From Gemmatimonadota bacterium (GTDB lineage Bacteria; Gemmatimonadota; Gemmatimonadetes; Palauibacterales; Palauibacteraceae): a stretch of 64,000 nt of DNA. Shown here in pieces: positions 45,280 to 53,898 of the stretch. The translations under genes and the position numbers were made by a program. Numbering within the stretch: position 1 is the stretch's first letter; each line of letters begins with the position of its first letter. Where the stretch lies: contig JAJDUL010000053.1 in assembly GCA_022826685.1 (NCBI GenBank), positions 62,001 through 126,000 of the forward strand, given 5' to 3'. Under the pieces are notes generated by a model. It was given only the letters and a program-made list of their open reading frames with translations, did not search any database and was not told the DNA's origin.

Positions 45280-46124
45280 GGGGAGAACCCCTCCCAGCGG
45301 AGGTCGTCCACCGCCTCGAATCGTTCGGCCATCACTTCGAGCGCTTCCGGGTTGTCGTCAACGAGGAGGAAGTCCCGTCCCAGTTCGTGGGCGGCCATAC
45401 CGGTCGTGCCGCTGCCGGCGAAGAAATCCAGCACGAGGTCGCCGGGGTTGGACGACGCGGTGATGATGCGGCGCAGGATGCCGAGCGGCTTCTGGGTCGG
45501 GTATCCCGTCCGCTCCGAACCGCTCGTGGGAACGATCGTGTGCCACCACGTGTCCGTGGGCAGCTTGCCGCGCGCGGCCTTCTCCGGGCCCACCAGGCCG
45601 GGAGCCATGTAGGGGATCCGCTCGATCTCGTCCACGTTGAAGACGTAGTTCGACAGGTCCTTCACGTAGAACAGGATGTTGTCGTGCTTGGCCGGCCATC
45701 GGGTCTTGGGGCGCGCGCCGTAGTCGTACGCCCAGATGATCTCGTTCAGGAGATGGTCGGAGCCGAACAGGTCGTCGAGGAAGAGCCGGCAGTGGTGCAC
45801 TTCCCGGTAATCGACATGGAGATAGAACGATCCGTGCGGTGCGAGAACGCGGTACGCTTCGACGAGCCGGGGCCCGAGGAACGCGAGGTAGTCGTCGAAC
45901 CGGTCATCGAACCGGCGCGTGCCCACCGCGGTCGTCTCGTAGCGCGCTCCTTGGAAACCCGTCCGGTCCCCGCCCTCGCCATCTGCGGCGCGACGCGTCC
46001 GGATCCGGGTCCGTCGCTGCGTCCGGCCGGTGTTGAAGGGTGGGTCGATGTAGATGAGATCCGCGTAGCCGTCCGGCATGCCCCGGAGTGCCTCCAGGTT
46101 GTCCGCAAGCATGATCTTGGGCAT
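45276..46124 (-). CDS. Solitary beta-class DNA methyltransferase (N6-adenine or N4-cytosine)
   Basis: This 282-residue protein has the catalytic motif IV, LIYIDPPFNTG, near the N-terminus and the SAM-binding motif I, LDFFAGSGTTGMAA, near the C-terminus, the order of the beta class. YPTQKPLGILRRII precedes motif I as usual. DPPF favours N6-methyladenine. An insert with many Arg (about 34-60) could be part of target recognition. No restriction endonuclease or specificity gene is beside it, so it may be an epigenetic regulator or a remnant of a lost system. Confidence 0.87.
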   Translation of the reverse strand: MPKIMLADNLEALRGMPDGYADLIYIDPPFNTGRTQRRTRIRTRRAADGEGGDRTGFQGARYETTAVGTRRFDDRFDDYLAFLGPRLVEAYRVLAPHGSFYLHVDYREVHHCRLFLDDLFGSDHLLNEIIWAYDYGARPKTRWPAKHDNILFYVKDLSNYVFNVDEIERIPYMAPGLVGPEKAARGKLPTDTWWHTIVPTSGSERTGYPTQKPLGILRRIITASSNPGDLVLDFFAGSGTTGMAAHELGRDFLLVDDNPEALEVMAERFEAVDDLRWEGFSP

Positions 46125-46185
46125 CGCGTCTCCCGGCGCCGCGCCGCGCCGCGGGAATCCCCGCCGAAGCCGCCTCCGCCGGGGG

Positions 46186-46596
46186 CTAATCTGCGCCCGT
46201 CGCGCCGTCCGTTCGTCCTGCCCGGATCAGCTCGCGCACCTCGGCGAAACCCGCGTCCATCTCCTCACGGAGGGCCGCCATCTCCTCCCGAAAGATCGCC
46301 ATCTCCTGACGGAGGGCCGCCATCTCGTTCTGGAGGAACGTCATGTGCATTTCGACGCGCGAAACCCGGTCGACAAGCGTGAGCTGCGTCGCATGGAAGG
46401 CGTTCATCCGCTGCCATATGAGCGAATAGAAGCCGGCCAGCACCGCCAGCGAGATGAAAAGCGACAGGGCGAGATTCCAGCGTGTGATCACGATGCCGTC
46501 CGGCGCGTGGCGCCCTGGCGACTCCGTCACGGCACCGACGGCGGTTGCGTCGGTCACGGGTGGAGATTCCGAGGGCGATGGCTTGGACTCGGACAT
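46186..46596 (-). CDS. Small membrane-anchored coiled-coil protein
   Basis: This 136-residue protein has a disordered Ser/Pro-rich start, one membrane helix (about 44-62: ALSLFISLAVLAGFYSLIW) and a C-terminal coiled coil with repeats of the type EMAALRQEMAIFREEMAALREEM. GGGA lies five bases before the ATG. It is 61 bp downstream of... the methyltransferase start lies beyond its stop on the same strand. No known domain is recognised; such proteins act as scaffolds or tethers. It is divergent from the symporter. Confidence 0.6.
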   Translation of the reverse strand: MSESKPSPSESPPVTDATAVGAVTESPGRHAPDGIVITRWNLALSLFISLAVLAGFYSLIWQRMNAFHATQLTLVDRVSRVEMHMTFLQNEMAALRQEMAIFREEMAALREEMDAGFAEVRELIRAGRTDGATGAD

Positions 46597-46942
46597 GTGA
46601 TTCCCTTTCGCGGAGGTCGAACGTAGCTCTCTCTCGCGCCGCAAGGAACCGGCGCAAGGCTCTCGGTGCACAGGAATCCGACCCGGGGTCAACGCACCAT
46701 CAACGACGCGATCGGCAGGCCTCCCGGGAGGCCGGTCCGGTCCCCTGCCTTGCCACGCGGGCCTCGTGACCCGCCGCCGAATCAGATCGTGTCCTGGCTG
46801 CCCCCGTTGCCCGTCGGAGACGAGTGGGCCACGATGGTGGCGCGAAAGATCGATCGTTCGAACAGCGGTTGGACCGCCTCGGCGTCCGGCCGCCCCAGAC
46901 GCTGGACATGCGCCGCTGGGCGGCGCCGCACCGGAGACGCCA
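46597..46942. other. 346-bp intergenic region between divergent genes
   Basis: This stretch separates the coiled-coil gene (leftward) from the symporter gene (rightward) and should hold both promoters. The visible elements are a 16-bp perfect palindrome near its left third and, at its right end, GGAG six bases before the symporter ATG. Frames running through it have coding-like stretches such as RSFEQRLDRLGVRP but no start and no domain, so no gene is called. Confidence 0.5.
46718..46733. promoter_or_regulatory. 16-bp perfect palindrome (operator candidate)
   Basis: GGCCTCCCGGGAGGCC reads the same on both strands. It lies in the gap between divergent genes, about 210 bp before the symporter start and 120 bp before the coiled-coil start. 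A dimeric regulator could bind here, but palindromes of this length are not rare in GC-rich DNA. Confidence 0.25.
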
Positions 46943-48205
46943 ATGGAATACGATCCCACCCTTCCCTGGTACCGCCGCCTCCACTGGCAGGTGCTGTCCG
47001 CCATGATTCTCGGCCTCGGCGTGGGCTGGGCCTTCGGGTTGCCGGCGGCCAACGCGATCGGCTGGATCGGCGAGCTGTTCATGAAGCTGCTCCGCATGAT
47101 CATCGTGCCGCTCGTGCTCACCTCGATCGTGTCCGGGGTCGCCTCCGTGGGCGGGGGGAGGGCGATCGGCCGCCTGTTCGGCAAGACGATGGGCTACTAC
47201 GTGCTTTCGAGCATGCTGGCGGCGCTGACCGGGCTCCTGATGGTGAACCTCATCCGGCCGGGGCAGAACGCGGACATGGGCGCGGCGGCCCAACAGGAGG
47301 TCCCCGAACTCAGCACGCCGGACTCTGCGGTCGATCTCATCCTCGACATCGTCCCCAACAACTTCTTCGCCGCCGCCTCCGCGGGAGACATGCTGGCGAT
47401 CATCTTCTTCTGCATCGTCTTCGGCGCGGCGATCACCGGGCTGCCGGAGAAGCCCCGCGTGGTGGTCACCGACATCTTCAACGCCTTCTTCCAGGCGATG
47501 ATGGCGCTCACGTCCGGGATCATAAAGTTCCTCCCCATCGGCGTCTTCGCGCTCATCACGAAGATGGTGGGGGAGACCGGATTCGACCGCTTCGCCGCGC
47601 TCGCGAAGTACTTCGCCACGATCGGGTCGGGGCTCACGATCCACCTCTTCATCACGATGCCGCTACTGCTCATCGTGCTGGGCCGCATCAAGCCCCTGGT
47701 CCACTTCGCGAACCTGCGGGAGCCGCTCCTGACGGCGTTCTCGACGAGTTCGTCGGGGGCGACGCTCCCGGTCACGATCAAGACGCTGCGCGAGAAGGTC
47801 GGCGTCTCGAACAAGGTCTCCTCGTTCGTGCTCCCGATGGGGGCCACGGTGAACATGGACGGCACCGCGATCTTCGAGTGCGCCGGCGCCCTCTTCATCG
47901 CGCAGGTGCTCGGGGTCGACCTCACCATAGGTCAGCAGGCGATCGTCGTTCTCACGGCGCTCCTCGCCTCGATCGGCGCGGCGGCGGTGCCCTCGGCCGG
48001 CGTCGTCGTCATCTTCATCGTCCTGAACGCGATCGGCCTCGGCGACAACCCGGAGGCGATCACGATCGTGGGCGCGATGCTCGCCATCGACCGGCCGCTC
48101 GACATGTACCGCACCGCGGTCAACGTGTTCAGCGACTCGTGCGGCGCCGCGATCATCGCCCGCTCCGAGGGGGAGGAGGGGGTGGACACCGAAGTCCGCC
48201 ACTGA
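46943..48205 (+). CDS. DAACS family dicarboxylate/amino acid:cation symporter
   Basis: This 420-residue protein has eight membrane helices and two re-entrant loops. The signatures are STSSSGATLPVT (hairpin 1), MGATVNMDGTAIFE (Na+ site), SIGAAAVPSAGVVV (hairpin 2) and DRPLDMYRTAVNVFSDS (transmembrane helix 8 with the substrate-binding Asp and Arg). The Arg in the last motif favours acidic amino acids such as glutamate or aspartate. It imports them with Na+ or H+. GGAG six bases before the ATG decides the start. Confidence 0.92.
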   Translation: MEYDPTLPWYRRLHWQVLSAMILGLGVGWAFGLPAANAIGWIGELFMKLLRMIIVPLVLTSIVSGVASVGGGRAIGRLFGKTMGYYVLSSMLAALTGLLMVNLIRPGQNADMGAAAQQEVPELSTPDSAVDLILDIVPNNFFAAASAGDMLAIIFFCIVFGAAITGLPEKPRVVVTDIFNAFFQAMMALTSGIIKFLPIGVFALITKMVGETGFDRFAALAKYFATIGSGLTIHLFITMPLLLIVLGRIKPLVHFANLREPLLTAFSTSSSGATLPVTIKTLREKVGVSNKVSSFVLPMGATVNMDGTAIFECAGALFIAQVLGVDLTIGQQAIVVLTALLASIGAAAVPSAGVVVIFIVLNAIGLGDNPEAITIVGAMLAIDRPLDMYRTAVNVFSDSCGAAIIARSEGEEGVDTEVRH

Positions 48206-48259
48206 CGGCGGTGCGACCGGGCGGACAGCGCGGGTAGCGTCGCGGGAGGGAGCGTTCGA

Positions 48260-49714
48260 ATGCCGGATCGCAGGGAGTTTCTGAGTCTTGCAGGCGTCGG
48301 TGGGGGGAGCGCGCTCCTCGGCGCCTGCGCGGGAGGGGCCTCGTTCGATGCCGGCCGAGCGGGTGCCGAGGGACTGGACCCGACCGCGCGGGCGCTGCTC
48401 GACGAGTTGCGCGAGATTCCTGTCGACGACACGCACTGCCACCCGCTCACCTTCGACGACGCGCAAACCGATCCCGACGCGTTCGTCGAGCGGCTCGCGC
48501 TCTCCGCCTTCCCCATGGATCGTTACTTCCCGGCTGGCGTCTACGGGCGCTGGCAGGCGGGCGACGCCTCCGAACGCTCCGCGCTCGACGCCGAATTCGA
48601 CATCGCCGCCACGCGGGCGCGCGTCCTCGAGCACGCGGGGGAGACCGTCTTCCTCCGCTATCTCGCGAAGGAACTCGCCGCCTTCCTCGACTGCGACCCG
48701 ACCTTCGACGCCGTGATCGAGGCCCGGAACGAGAGAGGCCGGGACTACGCGAGCTATCTCGGCGCCCTGTTCGCCGACGCGAACATCGAGAACGCGATGC
48801 TCGACACCGGCTACCGCGAGGGCATGGACGAGGCGGGTATGAACCGCTTCAAGGACGCGATTGCCCCCGCCCGCGGCCGCCACGTCCTGCGCGTGGATAC
48901 GATCCTCGGCGGCCTCATGGGCGACGACCTCGACCTTGGCATCGACGAGATCGAGACGCAGATGATGGCCGAGATCGAGGCGGGACTCGACGGCGACGGC
49001 AACCTCGGAGCCCCCTCGTACGGGATGAAGTCGTACCTGCTCCCGCGGCTGGGACTCCTGAAGCCGCACTTCGACCGGGCCGCGGCCCGCCGTTCGTGGG
49101 ACGCGTTCCGGGCCCGCCGCGCGCGGGGCGAGGTCCCCGCGGCCGACGCCCAGGACCGCGACGACTACTGGCAGCTCCAGAGCGCGGCCCTGCGGTACCT
49201 GCACTCGCTGGCGCTCGAGGCCTGTCTGGACCGCGACATGCCGATGCAGTTCCACGCCGGCGATGGCGAGGGGCCGCGCGGCATCATGCGCAACCAGGAC
49301 CCGTTCCTCATGGAGGAGATGGTCCGCTTCGAGCGCGGCGGCGTGATGCGCATGCCGCAGGTCATCCTCATCCACGCCGGCTACCCGCTCATCGGCCAGG
49401 CCGCGTGGCTCACCCACCTGTACGCGAACTGCCACTTCGAACTGTCGCTCGCCGCGCCCCTCATCCACCACGGCATGCTGCGCATGTTCCTCGAGGTGAT
49501 GGAGGTCGTCCCCCTCTCCAAGATCCTGTTCGGGAGCGACGCCTATCACCTGCCGGAGTTCTTCTGGCTCGGGGCCAAGTGGGGCCGACGATTTCTCGCG
49601 CAGGCACTCGGGATCTACGTCGACGCCGGAATCCTGACCCGCGACGAGGCCGTGGCGGCCGCGCGCATGATCCTGCACGAGAACAACCGCCGCCTCTACC
49701 ACCTCGATGACTGA
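48260..49714 (+). CDS. Amidohydrolase family 2-like TIM-barrel hydrolase, Tat lipoprotein
   Basis: This 484-residue protein has a Tat signal (DRREFLSLAG) and LGAC, so it is a predicted Tat-exported lipoprotein. Metal-binding motifs include DDTHCHPL at about 55, MQFHAGDGEG, ILIHAGYP and LFGSDAYHLPEF (the Asp). These are typical of amidohydrolase 2, a mixed group including decarboxylases and hydrolases. GGAGGG precedes the ATG. It lies 54 bp after the symporter and its stop is 13 bp before the next amidohydrolase, so a single operon is likely. Confidence 0.82.
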   Translation: MPDRREFLSLAGVGGGSALLGACAGGASFDAGRAGAEGLDPTARALLDELREIPVDDTHCHPLTFDDAQTDPDAFVERLALSAFPMDRYFPAGVYGRWQAGDASERSALDAEFDIAATRARVLEHAGETVFLRYLAKELAAFLDCDPTFDAVIEARNERGRDYASYLGALFADANIENAMLDTGYREGMDEAGMNRFKDAIAPARGRHVLRVDTILGGLMGDDLDLGIDEIETQMMAEIEAGLDGDGNLGAPSYGMKSYLLPRLGLLKPHFDRAAARRSWDAFRARRARGEVPAADAQDRDDYWQLQSAALRYLHSLALEACLDRDMPMQFHAGDGEGPRGIMRNQDPFLMEEMVRFERGGVMRMPQVILIHAGYPLIGQAAWLTHLYANCHFELSLAAPLIHHGMLRMFLEVMEVVPLSKILFGSDAYHLPEFFWLGAKWGRRFLAQALGIYVDAGILTRDEAVAAARMILHENNRRLYHLDD

Positions 49715-49727
49715 CCTCGGAGGACCC

Positions 49728-51392
49728 ATGAAAACGACCGACCGCGCCATCCGAAGCGCGCTGACCGCCATTTCGGCGCTGATCCTCCTGGCCACGGCGG
49801 CTGCGGCCGTGCAGCCGATGCAGATGATCGGGGCACCCGACCGGGGCCCTGACGAGGGCGAGGGACCGTACGACCGTCTCATCATCCGCGGCGCCACGGT
49901 GATCGACGGCACCGGCGCGCCCCCCATAGGGCCGATGGACATCGTCATCGAGGGGAACCGCATCGTCGACGTCCGCGGCGTCGGCGTCCCGCAGCGGCCC
50001 ATCGACGAGTCGCGGCGGCCCGGACTCGCGGTCGAGGGCAACCCGGACGCGGTCGTGCATGAAATCGACGCGACCGGCATGTACGTCCTGCCGGGCTTCG
50101 TCGACCTCCACCTCCACACCGGCGGCGTCCCCAAGGCGCCCGAGGCGGAGTACACGTACAAGCTGTGGATGTCGCACGGGATCACGACCGGGCGCGGAGT
50201 CGCCTTCGGCCCCCACGACTGGTCCGTCCAGGAGAAGGCGCGGAGCGCGGCAAACGAGATCGTGGCCCCCCGCATGTGGGTCTATCCCTTCACCGGCGCG
50301 GGCGGCGAGGGGTGGGGCGGCCGCATCATCGACACCCCGGAGGACGCGCGGGACTGGGCGCGGTACGTGAAGGAGTCGGGCGGCGACGGGCTCAAGCTCA
50401 ACTCGTTCCGCCCGGAGATCATGGAGGCGCTGCTCGACGAGGCCGCCCAGCTCGGACTCGGCAGCACGGCCCACCTCGGCCAGATGGGCGTCGCGCAGAT
50501 GAACGCGCTCGACGCCGCGCGCCTCGGCCTCGGCACCGTCACGCACTTCTACGGCCTGTTCGAGGCGCTGTACAAGGACTACGACGTCCAGCCGTGGCCC
50601 CCGGAGATGAACTACAACGACGAGCAGCACCGCTTCGGTCAGGTCCCGATGCAGTGGAACCTGATCCACGACCGCGGCGGCCCCGAGTGGAACGCCTTCC
50701 TCGAGGAGATGCTCTCGCTCGATGTCACCCTCGACCCCACGATGACGGCCTACCAGGCGAGCTGGGACGTGGACGACCAGATGAACGCGGCGTGGCACCA
50801 GACCTACACATTGCCGACGCTGTGGGAGTTCTACGAGGCGAACCGCGAGGACCACGGTTCCTACTACTTCGACTGGACGACGTGGGAGGAGGTCGCCTGG
50901 CGCGACTTCCTCGAGGTGTGGCACGACCTGCTCAACGACTACAAGAACATGGGCGGCCGCGTCACGGCGAGTTCGGACGCGGGCTACATCTACAACCTCA
51001 TGGGCTTCTCCACGATCCAGGAGATGGAACTTCTGCAGCACGCCGGGTTCCATCCGCTGGAGGTGATCCGCGCCGCGACCATGCACGCGGCCGAGACGCT
51101 GTTCAAGCCGACGGGCCGCCCCATCGAGTTCGGCGTCGTGCGCCGCGGCCTGCTGGCGGACCTCGTGATCGTGGACGAGAACCCGATCCACAACCTCAAG
51201 GTCCTGTACGGGACAGGGGCGCGGCGCCTGAACGACGAGACGGGAGAGGTGGAGACCGTCGGCGGCATCCTCTACACGATCAAGGACGGGATCGTCTACG
51301 ACGCGAAGCAATTGCTCGCCGACGTGGCCGAGATGGTCGAGGAACAGAAGCGCGCGATGACCACCGCCACCACCACCGACAACGGGGATTGA
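49728..51392 (+). CDS. Imidazolonepropionase-like amidohydrolase, exported
   Basis: This protein of about 554 residues begins with a signal peptide (ILLATAAAAV); the start with GGAGG four bases upstream is preferred over an ATG seven codons earlier. HLHTGG holds the HxH ligands, GSTAHLGQMG and LGTVTHFYG later ones, and TASSDAGYIYN the Asp. The end EFGVVRRGLLADLVIVDENPIHNL is the standard C-terminal subdomain. The substrate is unknown; peptide or cyclic amide hydrolysis is typical. The following msrA starts 4 bp later. Confidence 0.82.
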   Translation: MKTTDRAIRSALTAISALILLATAAAAVQPMQMIGAPDRGPDEGEGPYDRLIIRGATVIDGTGAPPIGPMDIVIEGNRIVDVRGVGVPQRPIDESRRPGLAVEGNPDAVVHEIDATGMYVLPGFVDLHLHTGGVPKAPEAEYTYKLWMSHGITTGRGVAFGPHDWSVQEKARSAANEIVAPRMWVYPFTGAGGEGWGGRIIDTPEDARDWARYVKESGGDGLKLNSFRPEIMEALLDEAAQLGLGSTAHLGQMGVAQMNALDAARLGLGTVTHFYGLFEALYKDYDVQPWPPEMNYNDEQHRFGQVPMQWNLIHDRGGPEWNAFLEEMLSLDVTLDPTMTAYQASWDVDDQMNAAWHQTYTLPTLWEFYEANREDHGSYYFDWTTWEEVAWRDFLEVWHDLLNDYKNMGGRVTASSDAGYIYNLMGFSTIQEMELLQHAGFHPLEVIRAATMHAAETLFKPTGRPIEFGVVRRGLLADLVIVDENPIHNLKVLYGTGARRLNDETGEVETVGGILYTIKDGIVYDAKQLLADVAEMVEEQKRAMTTATTTDNGD

Positions 51393-51396
51393 ATAG

Positions 51397-51951
51397 ATGA
51401 GTGAGAGAACGGAGACGGCGACGTTGGCCGGGGGGTGCTTCTGGTGCCTCGAGGCCGTGTACCAACTGCTCGAAGGCGTCCACGGCGTGAAGTCGGGTTA
51501 CGCCGGGGGGCATGCGGCGAATCCCACCTACCAACAGGTGTGCACGGGTCGCACCGGGCACGCGGAAGCGGTGCGGGTCACGTACGATCCGGATGCGGTT
51601 TCGTTCGACGACCTGCTGGATGTCTTCTTCACGATTCACGACCCCACGACGTTGAACCGGCAAGGTGCGGATGTGGGGACGCAGTATCGCTCGGCGATCT
51701 TCCATGAGAGCGAGGCACAGAGGGAAGCGGCCGAGCGCAAGATCGCGGAGATCACGGCGGCCGGGATCTGGCCGGACCCCATCGTGACCGAGGTCACGCC
51801 GCTGCAGACCTTCTACCCGGCGGAGGCGTATCACGACGACTACCTGAATCGGAACCCGGCCCAGCCCTACTGCCAGGCCGTCGTGGCGCCGAAGGTGGCG
51901 AAGTTCCGGCGGCAGCACCTGCAGCGCCTGAAGCGGGGAGCGGGCGTCTGA
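51397..51951 (+). CDS. msrA: Peptide methionine (S)-S-oxide reductase
   Basis: This 184-residue protein repairs oxidised methionine. The catalytic motif GCFWCLEA puts the nucleophile at Cys14. [26 protein letters not shown] and [24 protein letters not shown] are the full family core, and the recycling Cys is in YC near residue 167. Length and order match cytoplasmic MsrA. It is joined to the amidohydrolase gene by a 4-bp gap and ends just before a strong hairpin. Confidence 0.95.
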   Translation: MSERTETATLAGGCFWCLEAVYQLLEGVHGVKSGYAGGHAANPTYQQVCTGRTGHAEAVRVTYDPDAVSFDDLLDVFFTIHDPTTLNRQGADVGTQYRSAIFHESEAQREAAERKIAEITAAGIWPDPIVTEVTPLQTFYPAEAYHDDYLNRNPAQPYCQAVVAPKVAKFRRQHLQRLKRGAGV

Positions 51952-51968
51952 CGGAGCCCTCGCCGGCT

Positions 51969-51999
51969 CTAGCAGCCCGTGGCGGCCACGGGCTGCTAG
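51969..51999. terminator. 14-bp perfect stem-loop downstream of msrA
   Basis: CTAGCAGCCCGTGG and CCACGGGCTGCTAG flank a 3-base loop (CGG), giving a very stable hairpin 17 bp after the msrA stop. No U-run follows, so it would be an atypical terminator or an RNA-stabilising element. A related GGCGGCCACGG segment occurs just after it, as if the arm had been partly duplicated. Confidence 0.55.
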
Positions 52000-52024
52000 C
52001 CCCGCGGCGGCCACGGACGGCCGG

Positions 52025-52660
52025 GTGACGACGCCGGCGCACGCGGCGCTCAGTCTCATCGTTCTGGGCCGGTCGGAGCGCAACGCCCTGCCGGTCGCGC
52101 TCGGGGCGGTCGCCCCGGACGTCACGATGCTCGTCTTCTACGTCTGGGAGCGGCTCGCGCGCGGAGTATCCGAGAGCCGGATCTGGTCCGAGCGCTACTT
52201 CGATCCCGGCTGGCAGGTCGTGTTCGACATCCCGAGTTCAATCCCTCTCCTCGTACTCGCCCTGTGCATCCTCCTGGTGCTCATCGGCCGACGTTCGACC
52301 ACTGGGCACATCCCGTCGGCGGGGGTGGCCGCCGCGCCGCGGCGGACGAAGCTCACCGCAGCGACTCTGTTCGTCGCGAGCATGATCGTCCACGCGCTGG
52401 GCGACCTGCCGCTGCACCGGGAGGACGCGCACCGCCACTTCTTCCCGTTCAGCGACTGGCGGTTCATCAGCCCGGTGTCCTACTGGGACCCCGACCACTA
52501 CGGGGGATACGCGGCCGCCGGCGAAGTCATCCTCGTCCTGGCGGTTTCCGTCTTCCTCTTCCGAGCCTACCGCGGCCGGGGCCGCTGGATCGTCGCCGCC
52601 GTGGCTGGAATCTATGCGCTCTTCATCGGCTTCGCCGTGCTGACGTGGTCCGGGCTTTGA
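52025..52660 (+). CDS. YdjM-like membrane protein (putative metal-dependent hydrolase)
   Basis: This 211-residue protein starts with GTG. It opens with THA-type residues (TTPAHAALSLIVLG) and has four to five membrane helices. Asp/His groups in GAVAPDVTML, HALGDLPLHREDAHRHFFPFSDW and YWDPDHYGG may bind metal. The YdjM/DUF457 family of LexA-regulated membrane proteins shows this kind of PDxD...HR pattern. Function is unknown. The start is supported by the gap after the msrA hairpin. Confidence 0.6.
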   Translation: MTTPAHAALSLIVLGRSERNALPVALGAVAPDVTMLVFYVWERLARGVSESRIWSERYFDPGWQVVFDIPSSIPLLVLALCILLVLIGRRSTTGHIPSAGVAAAPRRTKLTAATLFVASMIVHALGDLPLHREDAHRHFFPFSDWRFISPVSYWDPDHYGGYAAAGEVILVLAVSVFLFRAYRGRGRWIVAAVAGIYALFIGFAVLTWSGL

Positions 52661-52694
52661 TCGACTTCTCCGCGGACGGGGACCGGGCTGGACG

Positions 52695-53894
52695 GTGAGC
52701 GAGTCCCGGAGCGACCGGTTTCCCTTGGGGGCGGGGGTGCGACTCTCGGATCTGGCCGTCGACCCCTATCCGATCTTCGCGGGCTTGCGGCAGGCGGAGC
52801 CCGTGACCTGGGTGCCGGAGATCGAGCGCTGGTTCCTCACGCGGCGCGACGACATCCTCGCCGTGCTCCGAGACCCCGATCTCTTCACGACGGATGCTCC
52901 ATCCACGATCCGCGACATGTTCGGCGTCCACATGATGACGACGGAGGGTCCGGCGCAGATCCGCTACAAGCGGAAGTGTCTCCCGCCGTTCCACGCCTCC
53001 CGCCTGAAGACGGCTTCACTGCCGCCCCTGGTGGCGGAGGTCGAGCGGCTGGTGGCAACGCTGCGGTCTGGCGGTCGGCGCGCCGGGGAAGTGCGGAGGA
53101 CCGTGGCCCGACCCGTCGCGCTGCATTCGGTGTTGTCCGTGCTCGGCATCCCCTTGAGCGAGACGGAGCGCGTCAACGAATGGTACGAACACTTCGCGCG
53201 GGCGCTGGCGAACTTCGCGGGCGACCCGGACCTGCGCGCCGAGGGCAAGGGAGCCGCGGACGCGTTCGGCCGGGCGCTCGAACCGATCATCGAGGCACTC
53301 GAACGGGATCCGGACGGCAGCCTCCTCTCCGACCTGGTGTGTGACCACGTCGATCCGCTCACGGCGGAAGAGATCCGTTCCAACGCGCTCATCATCCTCT
53401 TCGGTGGGATCGAGACGACGGAGTCCATGATCGCGAACGCCGTGTGGGCGCTGCTCTCGCACCCCGAGCAAATCGGGAGCGCCCGGTCGAGCCGCGAGGC
53501 CCTGGATCTGGCGATCGAGGAGACGCTGCGCTGGGAGCCGGCGGTGCAGTCGGCCGCGCGCCACGCGACCCGCGACACCGAGATCCGCGGCGTCCGCATC
53601 GCGGAGGGCGACGTCATCCACTGCATGCTGGGCGCCGCGAACCGGGACCCGGCACACTTCGAGGACCCCGACCGCTTCTACGTGACCCGCCAAAACGCCG
53701 GCGACCACCTGTCCTTCGCGGTGGGCCGACACTTCTGCCTCGGGGCTCCGCTCGCCCGCCTCGAGACACGCGTCGTACTCGAAACCCTGTGGGCCCGCTG
53801 CCCCGGACTCCGCCTTGACGCGGACCGCCCCACAGCCCCGCACGGCTACGAGTTCCGGAAACCGGCGACGCTGTGGGTGGAGTGGAAGGCCTGA
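52695..53894 (+). CDS. Cytochrome P450
   Basis: This 399-residue bacterial class I-type P450 starts with GTG. The I-helix has LFGGIETTES, the ExxR motif is EETLRW, and the haem-binding loop FAVGRHFCLGAPLARLE has Cys at about 347. It hydroxylates an unknown substrate using two electrons from ferredoxin, but no ferredoxin or reductase is nearby. Its 4-bp spacing to the convergent serine hydrolase leaves no room for a terminator between them. Confidence 0.93.
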   Translation: MSESRSDRFPLGAGVRLSDLAVDPYPIFAGLRQAEPVTWVPEIERWFLTRRDDILAVLRDPDLFTTDAPSTIRDMFGVHMMTTEGPAQIRYKRKCLPPFHASRLKTASLPPLVAEVERLVATLRSGGRRAGEVRRTVARPVALHSVLSVLGIPLSETERVNEWYEHFARALANFAGDPDLRAEGKGAADAFGRALEPIIEALERDPDGSLLSDLVCDHVDPLTAEEIRSNALIILFGGIETTESMIANAVWALLSHPEQIGSARSSREALDLAIEETLRWEPAVQSAARHATRDTEIRGVRIAEGDVIHCMLGAANRDPAHFEDPDRFYVTRQNAGDHLSFAVGRHFCLGAPLARLETRVVLETLWARCPGLRLDADRPTAPHGYEFRKPATLWVEWKA

Positions 53895-53898
53895 ACTG

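Noticed and set aside
46824-47006. Rightward frame upstream of the symporter containing RSFEQRLDRLGVRP
   Set aside because: The first part looks coding-like, but it runs into the symporter gene in another frame, has no ribosome-binding site and no family match.
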